Shown in pieces: positions 1 through 7,582 of a stretch of 17,807 nucleotides of DNA. Made by a program: the position numbers and the translations under genes. Every line of letters starts with the position of its first letter. The stretch's first letter is position 1. Under the pieces are notes generated by a model, which worked only from the letters and a program-made list of their open reading frames with translations, did not search any database and was not told the origin of the DNA. This DNA is from DSXH01 sp037446915 (GTDB lineage Bacteria > Bacteroidota > Ignavibacteria > Ignavibacteriales > Melioribacteraceae): the NCBI GenBank assembly GCA_037446915.1, contig JBBIHP010000061.1, forward strand, positions 1 through 17,807, written 5' to 3'.

Positions 1-30
1 AAATAAAATAATAAATCGAATACTGCAATT

Positions 31-651
31 ATGAAGCTTAAGGAAGATAAGATAAACTATAAACGTAACTTTGAAGCAGCGCTGATACTTAGTCTGGTTA
101 TTATAATTGTATTATTCGTATTAACGCCTGATATAGAAAACAAAAGCGGCAATATCCCTTACTTTCCGGAGCCGGTTATAACAGTTGTTGATATACCAAA
201 GACAAATCAATCATCACCAAACAATTTACAACCGCCCCTCCCGGAAATTCCATCCTTAATAATTCCTATTGACGAACCGGAAATTTTATCTGATGTTATT
301 ATAAAAGAAAAGTTACAGAATTTTGAAAAAAGTGAACAAGGAAACAAATCGAATACTCTAAAAGGAAATTCAAAAGGAGTATATGAAGCTTCCTCATTTC
401 CATTTGTCCCAAGACAAATAGTTGAGGTTGTTCCCGAAAAGGTTGACGGGAGTGAAGGTGCAATTAAACTAAAATTGCTTATTGGAAAAGATGGTTTTGT
501 TCTAAAGCATGAAGTACTTAACAATACTACAAACAATTCTAAATGTCTGACTTTTGTAGTTAATGCAGTATATAAATCCCGCTGGCAGCCGATCGCATTC
601 GATGGTGAAAAAGTAGATTACTGGCTCGAAAAAACTTACGTTTTTAATTAA
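31..651 (+). CDS. TonB-family energy-transducing protein
   Basis: This is probably a TonB-type periplasmic protein that passes inner-membrane proton-motive energy to outer-membrane receptors. Seen in the sequence: a short basic N-terminus, one hydrophobic segment at about residues 16-32 (uncleaved anchor), a proline-rich linker at about 45-85 (for example PPLPEIP), and a C-terminal domain at about 120-206. That domain has the usual TonB pattern: a GKDGFV strand, a helix with NAVYKSRWQP, and a closing strand ending in YVFN. The 206 residues fit a short TonB. No exbB or exbD lies next to it in the window. No strong ribosome binding site precedes the ATG, and only 30 bases of upstream sequence are visible, so a longer protein cannot be excluded. 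The family is fairly sure; the partner receptor is unknown. Confidence 0.75.
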   Translation: MKLKEDKINYKRNFEAALILSLVIIIVLFVLTPDIENKSGNIPYFPEPVITVVDIPKTNQSSPNNLQPPLPEIPSLIIPIDEPEILSDVIIKEKLQNFEKSEQGNKSNTLKGNSKGVYEASSFPFVPRQIVEVVPEKVDGSEGAIKLKLLIGKDGFVLKHEVLNNTTNNSKCLTFVVNAVYKSRWQPIAFDGEKVDYWLEKTYVFN

Positions 652-730
652 AGAAAAGATCCTTTCTATTTTAGTCAGGTTGAATTTATAGATCAGAAAA
701 AGTAACTTCTTATCAAATTTTGGAGGAAGA

Positions 731-1279
731 ATGGATTTTACAAAAATGATCAACTTTGTTGAATCGCATGTTAACATTTTAGCTCAGGCGTATTACGAGC
801 AATTAATGAAATCTGAGTATATGACTACCTACCAGAAGCTGGATGAATCAAAAGTAATTGCAAGGGAAGAATTAGTTTTCCAGAATTTTATCAAATGGTT
901 AAAAAGCGGCGCATCTAATGATGAAGCAGAAAAATATTTTGAGAAAATTGGCGCCGAAAGATATAATGAAGGTTTTCCACTAACCGAAATTAATTATGCG
1001 TTATACATTACTAAAAAAGTTTTTTGGAGTACAATCGCCTGGAAAAAAGATTTATTCGAAGATTCCGATTTTCATCACCTTATTGAATGTATGACAATTC
1101 TAAATAACTATTTCGATCTCGGCAGTTTCTATCTAATTCGCGGTTACGTACATGAGTTATTTACTAAACTTGATATCTCCGATAAGCTTACACGCGAAGA
1201 GATTCATAAGATATTAATACGAGGAGCATTTGATGAGGACGACCTGGATAAAAGTGATTTTGTCTGGCGCCATGTATAA
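731..1279 (+). CDS. RsbRD-N-terminal-like sensory domain protein (putative)
   Basis: A 182-residue, soluble, mostly helical protein with no signal peptide or membrane segment. The ATG is preceded by a good GGAGG five bases upstream. The central part (about residues 40-105), with a run of acidic helices and the segment GFPLTEINYAL followed by a tryptophan-containing helix (VFWSTIAW), resembles the RsbRD N-terminal sensory domain that precedes STAS or kinase modules in stress-signalling proteins. Here it stands alone, with no STAS, kinase or HTH domain. The link to the RsbRD family rests on pattern recognition and is only moderately sure; otherwise this is a protein of unknown function. It lies between the TonB-like gene and mobA, with 79 and 71 bp gaps, so its transcription unit is unclear. 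Confidence 0.5.
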   Translation: MDFTKMINFVESHVNILAQAYYEQLMKSEYMTTYQKLDESKVIAREELVFQNFIKWLKSGASNDEAEKYFEKIGAERYNEGFPLTEINYALYITKKVFWSTIAWKKDLFEDSDFHHLIECMTILNNYFDLGSFYLIRGYVHELFTKLDISDKLTREEIHKILIRGAFDEDDLDKSDFVWRHV

Positions 1280-1350
1280 TGTGTTAATTGTATTCTATTA
1301 ATTGGTTATTTATTACAGTGGAATTACCTCATTCCTTATAGATCATCTTG

Positions 1351-1989
1351 ATGAGCAAATCAATATTAGTAGATAATGTAACCGGAGTAATACTTGCCGG
1401 TGGTAAAAGCTCCCGCATGGGTATCAATAAATCATTTCTAAAAATAGATGATATAACTCTGATTGAAAGATGTTATCAATTGATGAAGTCTGTTTTTACA
1501 AAAGTTGTTATCAGCACAAACGCTCCCGATCAGTTTGATTTCATTAATTCAGAAAAAGTAAAAGATATTTATGGGGATTTTGGACCACTAAGCGGAATTT
1601 ACTCTGCCTTAAAATTTCTTAGCACACAGAAAATATTTATACTTTCGGTTGATATGCCATTTATCTTACCGGACTTAATAAAGTATTTAATAAATTATAA
1701 AACCGATGAATTGATAACCGTTCCATTTGCAGAGCAAAGAACCCATTATCTATGCGGTATTTACAGCATTGAACTGATTCCTATCTTGGAAAGTATTCTT
1801 GAATCTAACATTGAAGCGCGTAACAACAATAAAGAAATTATAAAATCTTCCTTAAGTCTATGGAATTTTGTTGAAAGGGTAGGTGCAGAAATTGTTGATG
1901 TTGAAGAGAAAATATTTTATATGAAGGATCTATTCTTCAATATTAATACTCCGGAAGATTTTGAATACACTAAAACCCATCTTATCTAA
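1351..1989 (+). CDS. mobA: Molybdenum cofactor guanylyltransferase MobA
   Basis: MobA transfers GMP from GTP to molybdopterin to make the guanine-dinucleotide cofactor of DMSO-reductase-family enzymes, in the cytoplasm. Seen: the nucleotide-binding loop LAGGKSSRMG at residues 15-24 with the following lysine (K27), GDFGPLSGI in the middle, the VDMPF metal-binding segment, HYLCGIYS in the second half, and a C-terminal FNINTPEDF. All are MobA hallmarks, and 212 residues is a normal length. A TTG lies one codon upstream (1348); ATG 1351 is preferred. No clear ribosome binding site is visible. The neighbour 640 bp downstream encodes a molybdopterin oxidoreductase, which gives this enzyme an obvious client. 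Confidence 0.9.
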   Translation: MSKSILVDNVTGVILAGGKSSRMGINKSFLKIDDITLIERCYQLMKSVFTKVVISTNAPDQFDFINSEKVKDIYGDFGPLSGIYSALKFLSTQKIFILSVDMPFILPDLIKYLINYKTDELITVPFAEQRTHYLCGIYSIELIPILESILESNIEARNNNKEIIKSSLSLWNFVERVGAEIVDVEEKIFYMKDLFFNINTPEDFEYTKTHLI

Positions 1990-2120
1990 CTTACTATCTC
2001 ATTTTTAATAATTTTTTGCTCGCAGACATCAAATCTTATTTTCCATTTTTGAAAAAAAACTTTGATATAATTCTAAAAAATGAAACTCGTCCTTCGTTTT
2101 TGGAACGTATTCACATATTT
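1990..2120. other. AT-rich intergenic region
   Basis: Gap between mobA and the merR1 promoter block. It is AT-rich with homopolymer runs. No open reading frame, convincing hairpin terminator or RNA gene was recognised in it. Confidence 0.5.
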
Positions 2121-2168
2121 ATTTGATAATTATAATTGGCAAGAAAGTTGGTATTTATAAATATCAAC
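2121..2168 (+). promoter_or_regulatory. merR1 promoter block with 22-bp palindromic operator
   Basis: The last 22 bases (2147-2168) form an inverted repeat with outer arms GTTGGTA and TATCAAC around a self-complementary TTTATAAA core; 10 of 11 base pairs match. It lies 15 bases before the merR1 start. The same block precedes merR2 (8395-8442), with TTGATA and TGGCA at identical distances from the palindrome. Two readings of the promoter are possible. One is a MerR-type layout: TTGGCA (2136-2141) as -35, a 20-bp spacer holding most of the palindrome, then TATCAA (2162-2167) as -10. The other is a Bacteroidetes-type promoter with TTTG at 2122-2125 and a weak -7 ending in GTTG at 2147-2150. The repeat is seen directly; its role as operator is inference from position and conservation. 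Confidence 0.7.
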
Positions 2169-2183
2169 AACAATGAATATTAA

Positions 2184-2621
2184 ATGACAGAAATAAAAGT
2201 ATCTCACAGCGAGCCGGTTTTTTCCATAAGTAGTGCGGCTAAACTCTTAAACATCTCCGTTCATACTTTAAGAATGTATGAAAAGGAAGGATTGATTATT
2301 CCTTTCAAGAAAGAGAGCAAACAAAGATCATATTCAAAAGCGGATCTGGACCGGATCAATTGTATCCGAAATGCTATTAATGAATCAAAGATTTCTATTA
2401 ACGGGATTAAAACGATCTATTCGCTAATCCCTTGCTGGCAAGTTGTAAATTGCTCTGAGGAGGATAGAAAAAAATGTGAAGGTTATAACGGACATGGTAA
2501 ACCATGCTGGACTTATGACCATCCCGGAACAGTTTGTGAAAATAAAAATTGCAGAGAATGTGAAGTCTATAATAATTTTTCAGAATGCGGCAAAGTTAAA
2601 GAATTGATTAAATCCATTTAG
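2184..2621 (+). CDS. MerR-family regulator with C-terminal cysteine-rich (two-CW-like) domain
   Basis: A 145-residue transcription regulator. Residues 12-50 are a MerR winged helix-turn-helix (ISSAAKLLNISVHTLRMYEKEG, interrupted here only as a landmark; then a wing ending QRSY), followed by a short linking helix. The C-terminal part, instead of a drug- or metal-binding MerR tail, has a compact cysteine pattern: C84-W, C90, C98, C108-W, C118, C123, C126 and C135, plus C60 in the helix. The paired CW motifs resemble what is annotated as a two-CW domain. Cysteine clustering suggests a sensor of metal, Fe-S, redox or reactive sulfur; that is inference. It opens the reductase operon, 10 bp before psrA, behind a palindromic operator, so autoregulation is likely. 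It is a paralogue of the regulator at 8467-8898, and all nine cysteines are shared. Confidence 0.85.
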   Translation: MTEIKVSHSEPVFSISSAAKLLNISVHTLRMYEKEGLIIPFKKESKQRSYSKADLDRINCIRNAINESKISINGIKTIYSLIPCWQVVNCSEEDRKKCEGYNGHGKPCWTYDHPGTVCENKNCRECEVYNNFSECGKVKELIKSI

Positions 2622-2631
2622 AGGTTAATAG

Positions 2632-4830
2632 ATGAATTCAATTTCACGAAGAAAATTCTTGAAGATAACAGGTTTTTCTGTTGGTGCAGTTGCTGCGGCA
2701 TCAGCTCTTAGTCCAATTGTTAAAGGATCGGAAAAAATTAATAAGGAAAAGGTAAAAGGAATTCAGAAGATTCCAACTTATTGCGATATCTGTTTCTGGA
2801 AATGTGGTGCTATTGCATATTTAAAGGACGGCGCATTATGGAAGATAGAAGGAAATCCAAATGATCCACTTAGCAAAGGAAGACTTTGCCCGAGAGGAAC
2901 CGGTGGTATCGGGGCATATAGCGATCCTGACCGTTTGCGGTCTCCATTAATCAGAACCAGAGAAAGGGGCGAAGAGAAATGGAAAGAAGTTACCTGGGAT
3001 GAAGCGCTCAATTATATTGCTTCTAAAATGAAAAAAATTAAATCCGAATATGGACCGGAATCAGTTGCTTTCTTCTCACATGGTATCGGCGGAAATTTTC
3101 TAAAGCATACTCTTAAAGCATACGGTGTTAATAATATTTCAGCTCCTTCGTATGCACAGTGCCGTGGTCCGCGCGATGTCGGTTTTGAATTGACATTCGG
3201 CGATGGAATCGGTTCACCCGAAAGAACTGATATTGAAAATGCAAAATGCCTCGTGCTTATTGGTTCTCATCTGGGTGAGAATATGCATAATTCGCAAGCA
3301 CAGGAATTTGCTAATGCAGTTGAAAATGATTCAACTGTGATTGTTGTTGACCCAAGATTTTCTGTTGCCGCATCAAAAGCAAAATATTATCTGCCTATTA
3401 AACCCGGAACAGATATCGCATTGTTACTTGCATGGATGAATGTAATTGTAAATGAAAAACTATACGATGTGGAGTATGTAAATAAATTTGGCTTCGGGTT
3501 CGAACAATTTGCGGCAGAAATTTCTCCTTATACACCGGAATGGGCTTATACTGAAACAGGAATTGATGTTGAGTTAATAAAAACTACTGCACGTGTAATG
3601 GCAATGAATAAACCGGCAACTCTAATTCATCCCGGAAGACATGTAACATGGTATGGTGATGATGCACAACGCAGTAGGGCAATTGCGCTTCTTAATGCAC
3701 TTCTTGGTTCGTGGGGACGTAAAGGAGGTTTCTTCTTTCCATCAAGTTATTCAATTCCTCCTTATCCATATCCGGTATATCCAAAACCCGGTAAGGATAA
3801 AGTTGATAATCCTGATAATAAATATCCCTTTGCAATTGAAGAGATAACAACCGGAATTAGAGAAGCAACAATTACTGGCAAACCTTATCCAATTAAAGGA
3901 TGGTTTATTTATGCTACAAATCTTATTCATGCTTTACCAAATGAAGAAGAGACAATCAAAGCAATTCAGAATCTTGATCTTATGGTTGTTGTAGATGTTA
4001 TACCAAGTGAAATTGCCGGTTGGGCTGATGTAGTTCTTCCTGAATCAGTTTATCTCGAGCGTTACGACGATCTTCATGCTTCGTCATTTAAAGAAACGTT
4101 TGTAGGAATCCGTCAACCTGTTGTTGAATCTCCGGCAGACCAAAAACCGAATTGGTGGATAGCAAAAAAACTTGCTGATAAACTTGGACTCGGTAATTAC
4201 TTCCCATGGCAGCACATCGAAGAATATCTATCTTATAGATTGAATGCCGCCGGTTTGAGTTTAGATCAACTAAAGAAAGAAGGAATTATCCGTGGTGAAA
4301 AACCACCAATTTATTTTGAAGATGGAATTACTCCTGAATTCCCAACTCCTTCTGGTAAAATAGAATTTTACTCAATACAATTAGCTCAAGCCGGATTCGA
4401 TCCCGTTCCCAAGTTTACGCGACCGGAGGAACCGCCATCAGGATATTTCCGATTACTCTTTGGAAGATCACCGGTTCATTCATTTAGTAGAACACAATCA
4501 AACCGGATATTGATGGATATGATGGAAGAAAATGAAGTTTGGGTGAATAAAGATATTGCGAGCAGATATGGCTTGGCCAGCGGTCAGTATATTAAATTGA
4601 AAAATCAGGATGGAATAACAAGTAATAAAGTGAAAGTAAAAGTAACCGAAAGAATTAGAACCGATTGTGTTTATATGGTTCATGGATTCGGTCATAATTC
4701 AAAAATGTTGAAAGGAGCTTATGGAAAAGGTGCGAGTGATGCTCAACTTATCACCAGGTATAAAATTGATCCTATTATGGGAGGAACCGGAATGAATGTG
4801 AACTTTGTAACTTTTGAGATGGAGGTGTAG
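2632..4830 (+). CDS. psrA: Molybdopterin oxidoreductase catalytic subunit, polysulfide/thiosulfate reductase type
   Basis: Catalytic subunit of a DMSO-reductase-family complex that probably reduces polysulfide, sulfur or thiosulfate on the outer face of the inner membrane with electrons from menaquinol. Seen: a Tat signal with the twin arginine SRRKFLK at residues 5-11 and an Ala-rich hydrophobic stretch; a [4Fe-4S] site C51-x2-C54-x3-C58 and C86; C177 (in SYAQCRGP) at the place expected for a cysteine ligand of molybdenum; and a C-terminal molybdopterin dinucleotide-binding domain (FGRSPVHS region to about 730). The 732 residues fit PsrA/PhsA, shorter than SoeA or ArrA. AGAGG lies seven bases before the ATG. 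Genes for the Fe-S and NrfD subunits follow. The complex type is sure; the substrate is inferred from neighbours. Confidence 0.85.
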   Translation: MNSISRRKFLKITGFSVGAVAAASALSPIVKGSEKINKEKVKGIQKIPTYCDICFWKCGAIAYLKDGALWKIEGNPNDPLSKGRLCPRGTGGIGAYSDPDRLRSPLIRTRERGEEKWKEVTWDEALNYIASKMKKIKSEYGPESVAFFSHGIGGNFLKHTLKAYGVNNISAPSYAQCRGPRDVGFELTFGDGIGSPERTDIENAKCLVLIGSHLGENMHNSQAQEFANAVENDSTVIVVDPRFSVAASKAKYYLPIKPGTDIALLLAWMNVIVNEKLYDVEYVNKFGFGFEQFAAEISPYTPEWAYTETGIDVELIKTTARVMAMNKPATLIHPGRHVTWYGDDAQRSRAIALLNALLGSWGRKGGFFFPSSYSIPPYPYPVYPKPGKDKVDNPDNKYPFAIEEITTGIREATITGKPYPIKGWFIYATNLIHALPNEEETIKAIQNLDLMVVVDVIPSEIAGWADVVLPESVYLERYDDLHASSFKETFVGIRQPVVESPADQKPNWWIAKKLADKLGLGNYFPWQHIEEYLSYRLNAAGLSLDQLKKEGIIRGEKPPIYFEDGITPEFPTPSGKIEFYSIQLAQAGFDPVPKFTRPEEPPSGYFRLLFGRSPVHSFSRTQSNRILMDMMEENEVWVNKDIASRYGLASGQYIKLKNQDGITSNKVKVKVTERIRTDCVYMVHGFGHNSKMLKGAYGKGASDAQLITRYKIDPIMGGTGMNVNFVTFEMEV

Positions 4831-4831
4831 T

Positions 4832-5371
4832 ATGGCGCGTTTTGGAATGGTGATTGATACAAAAAAATGTGTTGGATGTATGGATTGTGTTGTTGCATGC
4901 AAAACAGAAAATAATGTTCCCGAAGGTTATAATAGAGACTGGATTGTTACTGTTGCTAACGGAAAGTTTCCGGATATTCATTTAGAAATTCAGTCGCAAA
5001 GATGCAATCACTGCGATAATACTCCTTGCGTTTCATGCTGCCCTACTGGTGCGAGCCATGTTGAAGAATTTGGTAAAATTGTTCTTGTTACACATAATAT
5101 GTGCATTGGTTGTAAAGCTTGCGTTGCTGCTTGTCCTTATGACGCAAGATTTGTTAATCCCGAAGGTTATGCAGATAAATGTACATTCTGTATGCACAGG
5201 GTTGAAAAAGGTGAATTACCGGCTTGTGTTTCTGTCTGTCCAACGCATTGTATGTACTTCGGCGATCTTGATGATCCTAATAGTGAGGTTAGCAAACTTA
5301 TCGCTTCAAGAAAAAATCACACATTAATTCCTGAAGCAGGAACATCACCAAGAATATATTACCTTACATAG
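4832..5371 (+). CDS. psrB: 4Fe-4S ferredoxin-type electron-transfer subunit (PsrB-like)
   Basis: Electron-wire subunit linking the quinol-oxidising membrane subunit to the molybdenum site. Seen: 179 residues with sixteen cysteine ligands in four groups: C13/C16/C19/C23, C58/C61/C66/C70, C91/C94/C97/C101, and C117/C120/C132/C136. This is the arrangement for four [4Fe-4S] clusters in PsrB/PhsB/NrfC-type proteins. It has no signal sequence, as expected for a subunit co-exported with its Tat-bearing partner. The start is ATG 4832, one base after the psrA stop and preceded by GGAGGTG. An in-frame ATG at 4814 lies inside psrA and would place the start before the ribosome binding site. The gap and GGAGGTG imply translation linked to psrA. 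Confidence 0.9.
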   Translation: MARFGMVIDTKKCVGCMDCVVACKTENNVPEGYNRDWIVTVANGKFPDIHLEIQSQRCNHCDNTPCVSCCPTGASHVEEFGKIVLVTHNMCIGCKACVAACPYDARFVNPEGYADKCTFCMHRVEKGELPACVSVCPTHCMYFGDLDDPNSEVSKLIASRKNHTLIPEAGTSPRIYYLT

Positions 5372-5450
5372 GAATTGAATTTTGATAATTGTGATACTAA
5401 AAAATATTTACCGTCATATAAATCTACTTTTCATTTAAGGAGATTGATTA

Positions 5451-6398
5451 ATGCAAGAACTATCAACAACAAGACACAATCTTCATATTGATCCATCGAT
5501 GGCAGTCTGGGGTTGGGAAATTCCGGTTTATTTATTTCTTGGCGGAATGGTTGCCGGAATGATGATTATCTCAGGATATTTTTTATTTAGCAGGAGATAC
5601 AAAGAAACAAATTGTGCTTGTTATACTTTACCAATAATAAGTTTGATATTATTAAGTGTTGGCATGTTTGCACTTTTTCTGGATCTTGAACACAAGCTTT
5701 TTGTCTGGAGGTTATACACAACTTTTAAAATAGCCTCGCCAATGTCCTGGGGTGCATGGATATTAATTTTAGTTTATCCAATCATTATTGCTAATCTACT
5801 TATGGGTCCGCCTCAATTTCTTATGAAAAAATTTCCCAAAATAAGTTTGGTAACAACCTATATTAATCAACGCCCGAAGTTAATTCAGAATATTGGTGTA
5901 GCTAATATGCTGCTTGGCGGTTTGCTTGGAGTTTATACAGGAGTTTTGTTAAGCACAATGGCAGCCCGTCCTTTATGGAACTCATCAATGTTATGGGTTT
6001 TATTTCTTGTTTCAGGTTTATCTACTGCAGCTGCATTTGTTCATATGATTGCAAAGAATGTTAAGGAAAGAGAATTACTTGCGAAAGCCGATAATGGATT
6101 TTTAACAATCGAAATTTTTGTGATAGCGTTAATGATTATCGGACTACTTACATCAACTAAGGTTCATATTGATGCTGCAGAACTTTTACTAAGTGGTGCT
6201 TATGCCCCAGCATTCTGGGTTTTTGTTGTTGGTATGGGAATAATCATTCCATTAATAATTCAGTTGTTAGCAGTTAATCATAAAATAAAACATTCTCCTA
6301 TTGCGCCCATTATGGTAATAATCGGAGGATTAATTTTAAGATTTGTAATAGTATCGGCCGGGCAGCATAGCCATTGGCTGAATGCGCACTTTAAATAA
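5451..6398 (+). CDS. nrfD: NrfD/PsrC-family quinol-oxidising membrane subunit
   Basis: Integral membrane anchor that should bind menaquinol and pass electrons to the PsrB-like protein. Seen: 315 residues with about eight hydrophobic helices, and the family landmarks WGWEIPVYLFLGG near the N-terminus (residues about 20-32), FKIASPMSWGAW in the third or fourth helix, GVYTGVLLS plus RPLWN in the middle, and LRFVIVSAGQHSHW close to the end. The length matches PsrC and other NrfD proteins. AAGGAG lies eight bases before the ATG. A 79-bp gap separates it from psrB, with no terminator in it, so it is most likely co-transcribed. The family is sure; ttrC, phsC or psrC would be equally fair names from sequence alone. 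Confidence 0.9.
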   Translation: MQELSTTRHNLHIDPSMAVWGWEIPVYLFLGGMVAGMMIISGYFLFSRRYKETNCACYTLPIISLILLSVGMFALFLDLEHKLFVWRLYTTFKIASPMSWGAWILILVYPIIIANLLMGPPQFLMKKFPKISLVTTYINQRPKLIQNIGVANMLLGGLLGVYTGVLLSTMAARPLWNSSMLWVLFLVSGLSTAAAFVHMIAKNVKERELLAKADNGFLTIEIFVIALMIIGLLTSTKVHIDAAELLLSGAYAPAFWVFVVGMGIIIPLIIQLLAVNHKIKHSPIAPIMVIIGGLILRFVIVSAGQHSHWLNAHFK

Positions 6399-6410
6399 CG
6401 GAGATAATTT

Positions 6411-6980
6411 ATGTCATCAATTACAGGAATATTTTCTAAGGAAGAAGCGGTTCAAGAAAAAATTCATGAGCCTAAACCCTATTCAAATCCATATCTTGTC
6501 GGGATTGGATTGGGATTGGTTCTACTTGCTGCTTTTGTAATTATGGGAAGGGGACTTGGTGCATCGGGAGCTTTCTCTTCATTAGTAGCAACAGGTGTTC
6601 AGCAGGTAGCTCCAGAGCATGCAGCTAATAATCCCTATTTCAAAGAGTATGTCGGCGATGGTTCAACTAATCCACTAAAAGATTGGCTGGTTTTTGAAGT
6701 GCTTGGCGTTTTTGTAGGTGGATTAATTTCCGGATTATTAGCACACAGAGTTAAAAAGACAGTTGAAAAAGGGGATCGGATCTCAGTAAGAAACCGTTTA
6801 TTATTTGCATTCATTGGAGGTGGTTTAATGGGATTCGGTGCTAAACTTGCACGAGGCTGTACCAGCGGTCAGGCGCTTACTGGGGGAGCTCTGCTTAATT
6901 TAGGTAGCTGGGCTTTTATGATGATGGTTTTTGCCGGTGCTTATGGTATGGCTTATTTTATGAGGAGGCAATGGACATGA
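6411..6980 (+). CDS. YeeE/YedE-family sulfur transporter, first half (PmpA-like)
   Basis: Membrane protein of the sulfur-transport family (YeeE/YedE, PF04143), likely to carry thiosulfate or another sulfur species across the inner membrane. Seen: 189 residues with about four hydrophobic helices, GRGLGASGAFSS after the first, a periplasm-like loop of about 35 residues, and the family signature LARGCTSGQAL carrying the only cysteine at about residue 155. Full-length YedE proteins are near 350-400 residues; this gene covers one half, and the next gene supplies the other, as in the two-gene PmpA/PmpB systems. CGGAG lies about seven bases before ATG. It ends by overlapping the next gene at ATGA (6977-6980). 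The family is sure; the substrate is inferred. Confidence 0.85.
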   Translation: MSSITGIFSKEEAVQEKIHEPKPYSNPYLVGIGLGLVLLAAFVIMGRGLGASGAFSSLVATGVQQVAPEHAANNPYFKEYVGDGSTNPLKDWLVFEVLGVFVGGLISGLLAHRVKKTVEKGDRISVRNRLLFAFIGGGLMGFGAKLARGCTSGQALTGGALLNLGSWAFMMMVFAGAYGMAYFMRRQWT

Positions 6981-7582
6981 ACGCACCATTTTTTAAATTC
7001 GATTTTTTTAGTGCTGATTTCAGTTTAGTAATTGCATTCGCAATCGGAATCGGTTTCGGTTTTGCATTAGAACGTGGTGGATTCGGTAATGCAAGAATTC
7101 TTGCATCGCAATTTTACTTTACTGATATGCGAGTGTTGAAAGTAATGTTCAGTGCAATTGTAACTGCAATGCTCGGTGTCTTCTTTTTTGTTGCATTCGG
7201 CTGGCTCGATCTTTCACTAGTTTATTATACAGATACAAATTTAATCCCTCAGGTTGTCGGTGGTTTGATATTAGGAGTAGGTTTTGTGGTAGGAGGTTAC
7301 TGCCCGGGTACTTCATGTGTAGCGGCTGCAACTGGAAGAATTGATGGGGTAATTTATTTACTTGGTGTTATAGCCGGAATTTTTGTGTTCGGTGAAATTT
7401 TCCCTCTAATAGAAGGATTTTATTATTCCAATAATATGGGCAGAGTATTTTTACCTGACTATCTGGGATTGTCTTATGGAATGATAGTTTTTCTTGTTGT
7501 TCTTATGGCTGTTGGTGCTTTTGCTGCTGCCGAATGGGGCGAGAGAAAAATGGCTGCTAAGAAATCCGGAGGTGTGAAATGA
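6977..7582 (+). CDS. YeeE/YedE-family sulfur transporter, second half (PmpB-like)
   Basis: Partner of the preceding half-transporter. Seen: about five hydrophobic helices, ALERGGFGNAR near residue 30, and the signature GGYCPGTSCVA with two closely spaced cysteines, typical of this family. The start is chosen at ATG 6977: it overlaps the previous stop as ATGA, and GGAGG at 6964-6968 lies eight bases before it. An in-frame ATG at 6971 would be only two bases from that site. The protein ends in a lysine-rich tail, and its stop overlaps the next start (ATGA at 7579-7582). The three genes 6411-8244 are thus tightly coupled, which suggests that the transporter and the rhodanese-like protein work together. 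Confidence 0.85.
   Translation: MNAPFFKFDFFSADFSLVIAFAIGIGFGFALERGGFGNARILASQFYFTDMRVLKVMFSAIVTAMLGVFFFVAFGWLDLSLVYYTDTNLIPQVVGGLILGVGFVVGGYCPGTSCVAAATGRIDGVIYLLGVIAGIFVFGEIFPLIEGFYYSNNMGRVFLPDYLGLSYGMIVFLVVLMAVGAFAAAEWGERKMAAKKSGGVK

Noticed and set aside
207..536. Minus-strand open frame opposite the TonB-like gene
   Set aside because: Lies wholly antisense to a gene with a recognisable TonB domain, with no ribosome binding site and no family resemblance.
651..730. Possible terminator after the TonB-like gene
   Set aside because: The A/T-rich match around GATC is only a few pairs long with a mismatch and almost no loop; it is not a credible hairpin.
3653..3847. Short open frames within psrA and psrB in other frames
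   Set aside because: They overlap well-supported coding sequence and show no start signal or motif.
2632..4830. Arsenate reductase, sulfite dehydrogenase or nitrate reductase as product of the molybdoenzyme gene
   Set aside because: The length, the cysteine at the molybdenum position, the PsrB/NrfD partners and the sulfur-gene neighbours fit the polysulfide/thiosulfate type better, though the substrate remains unproven.
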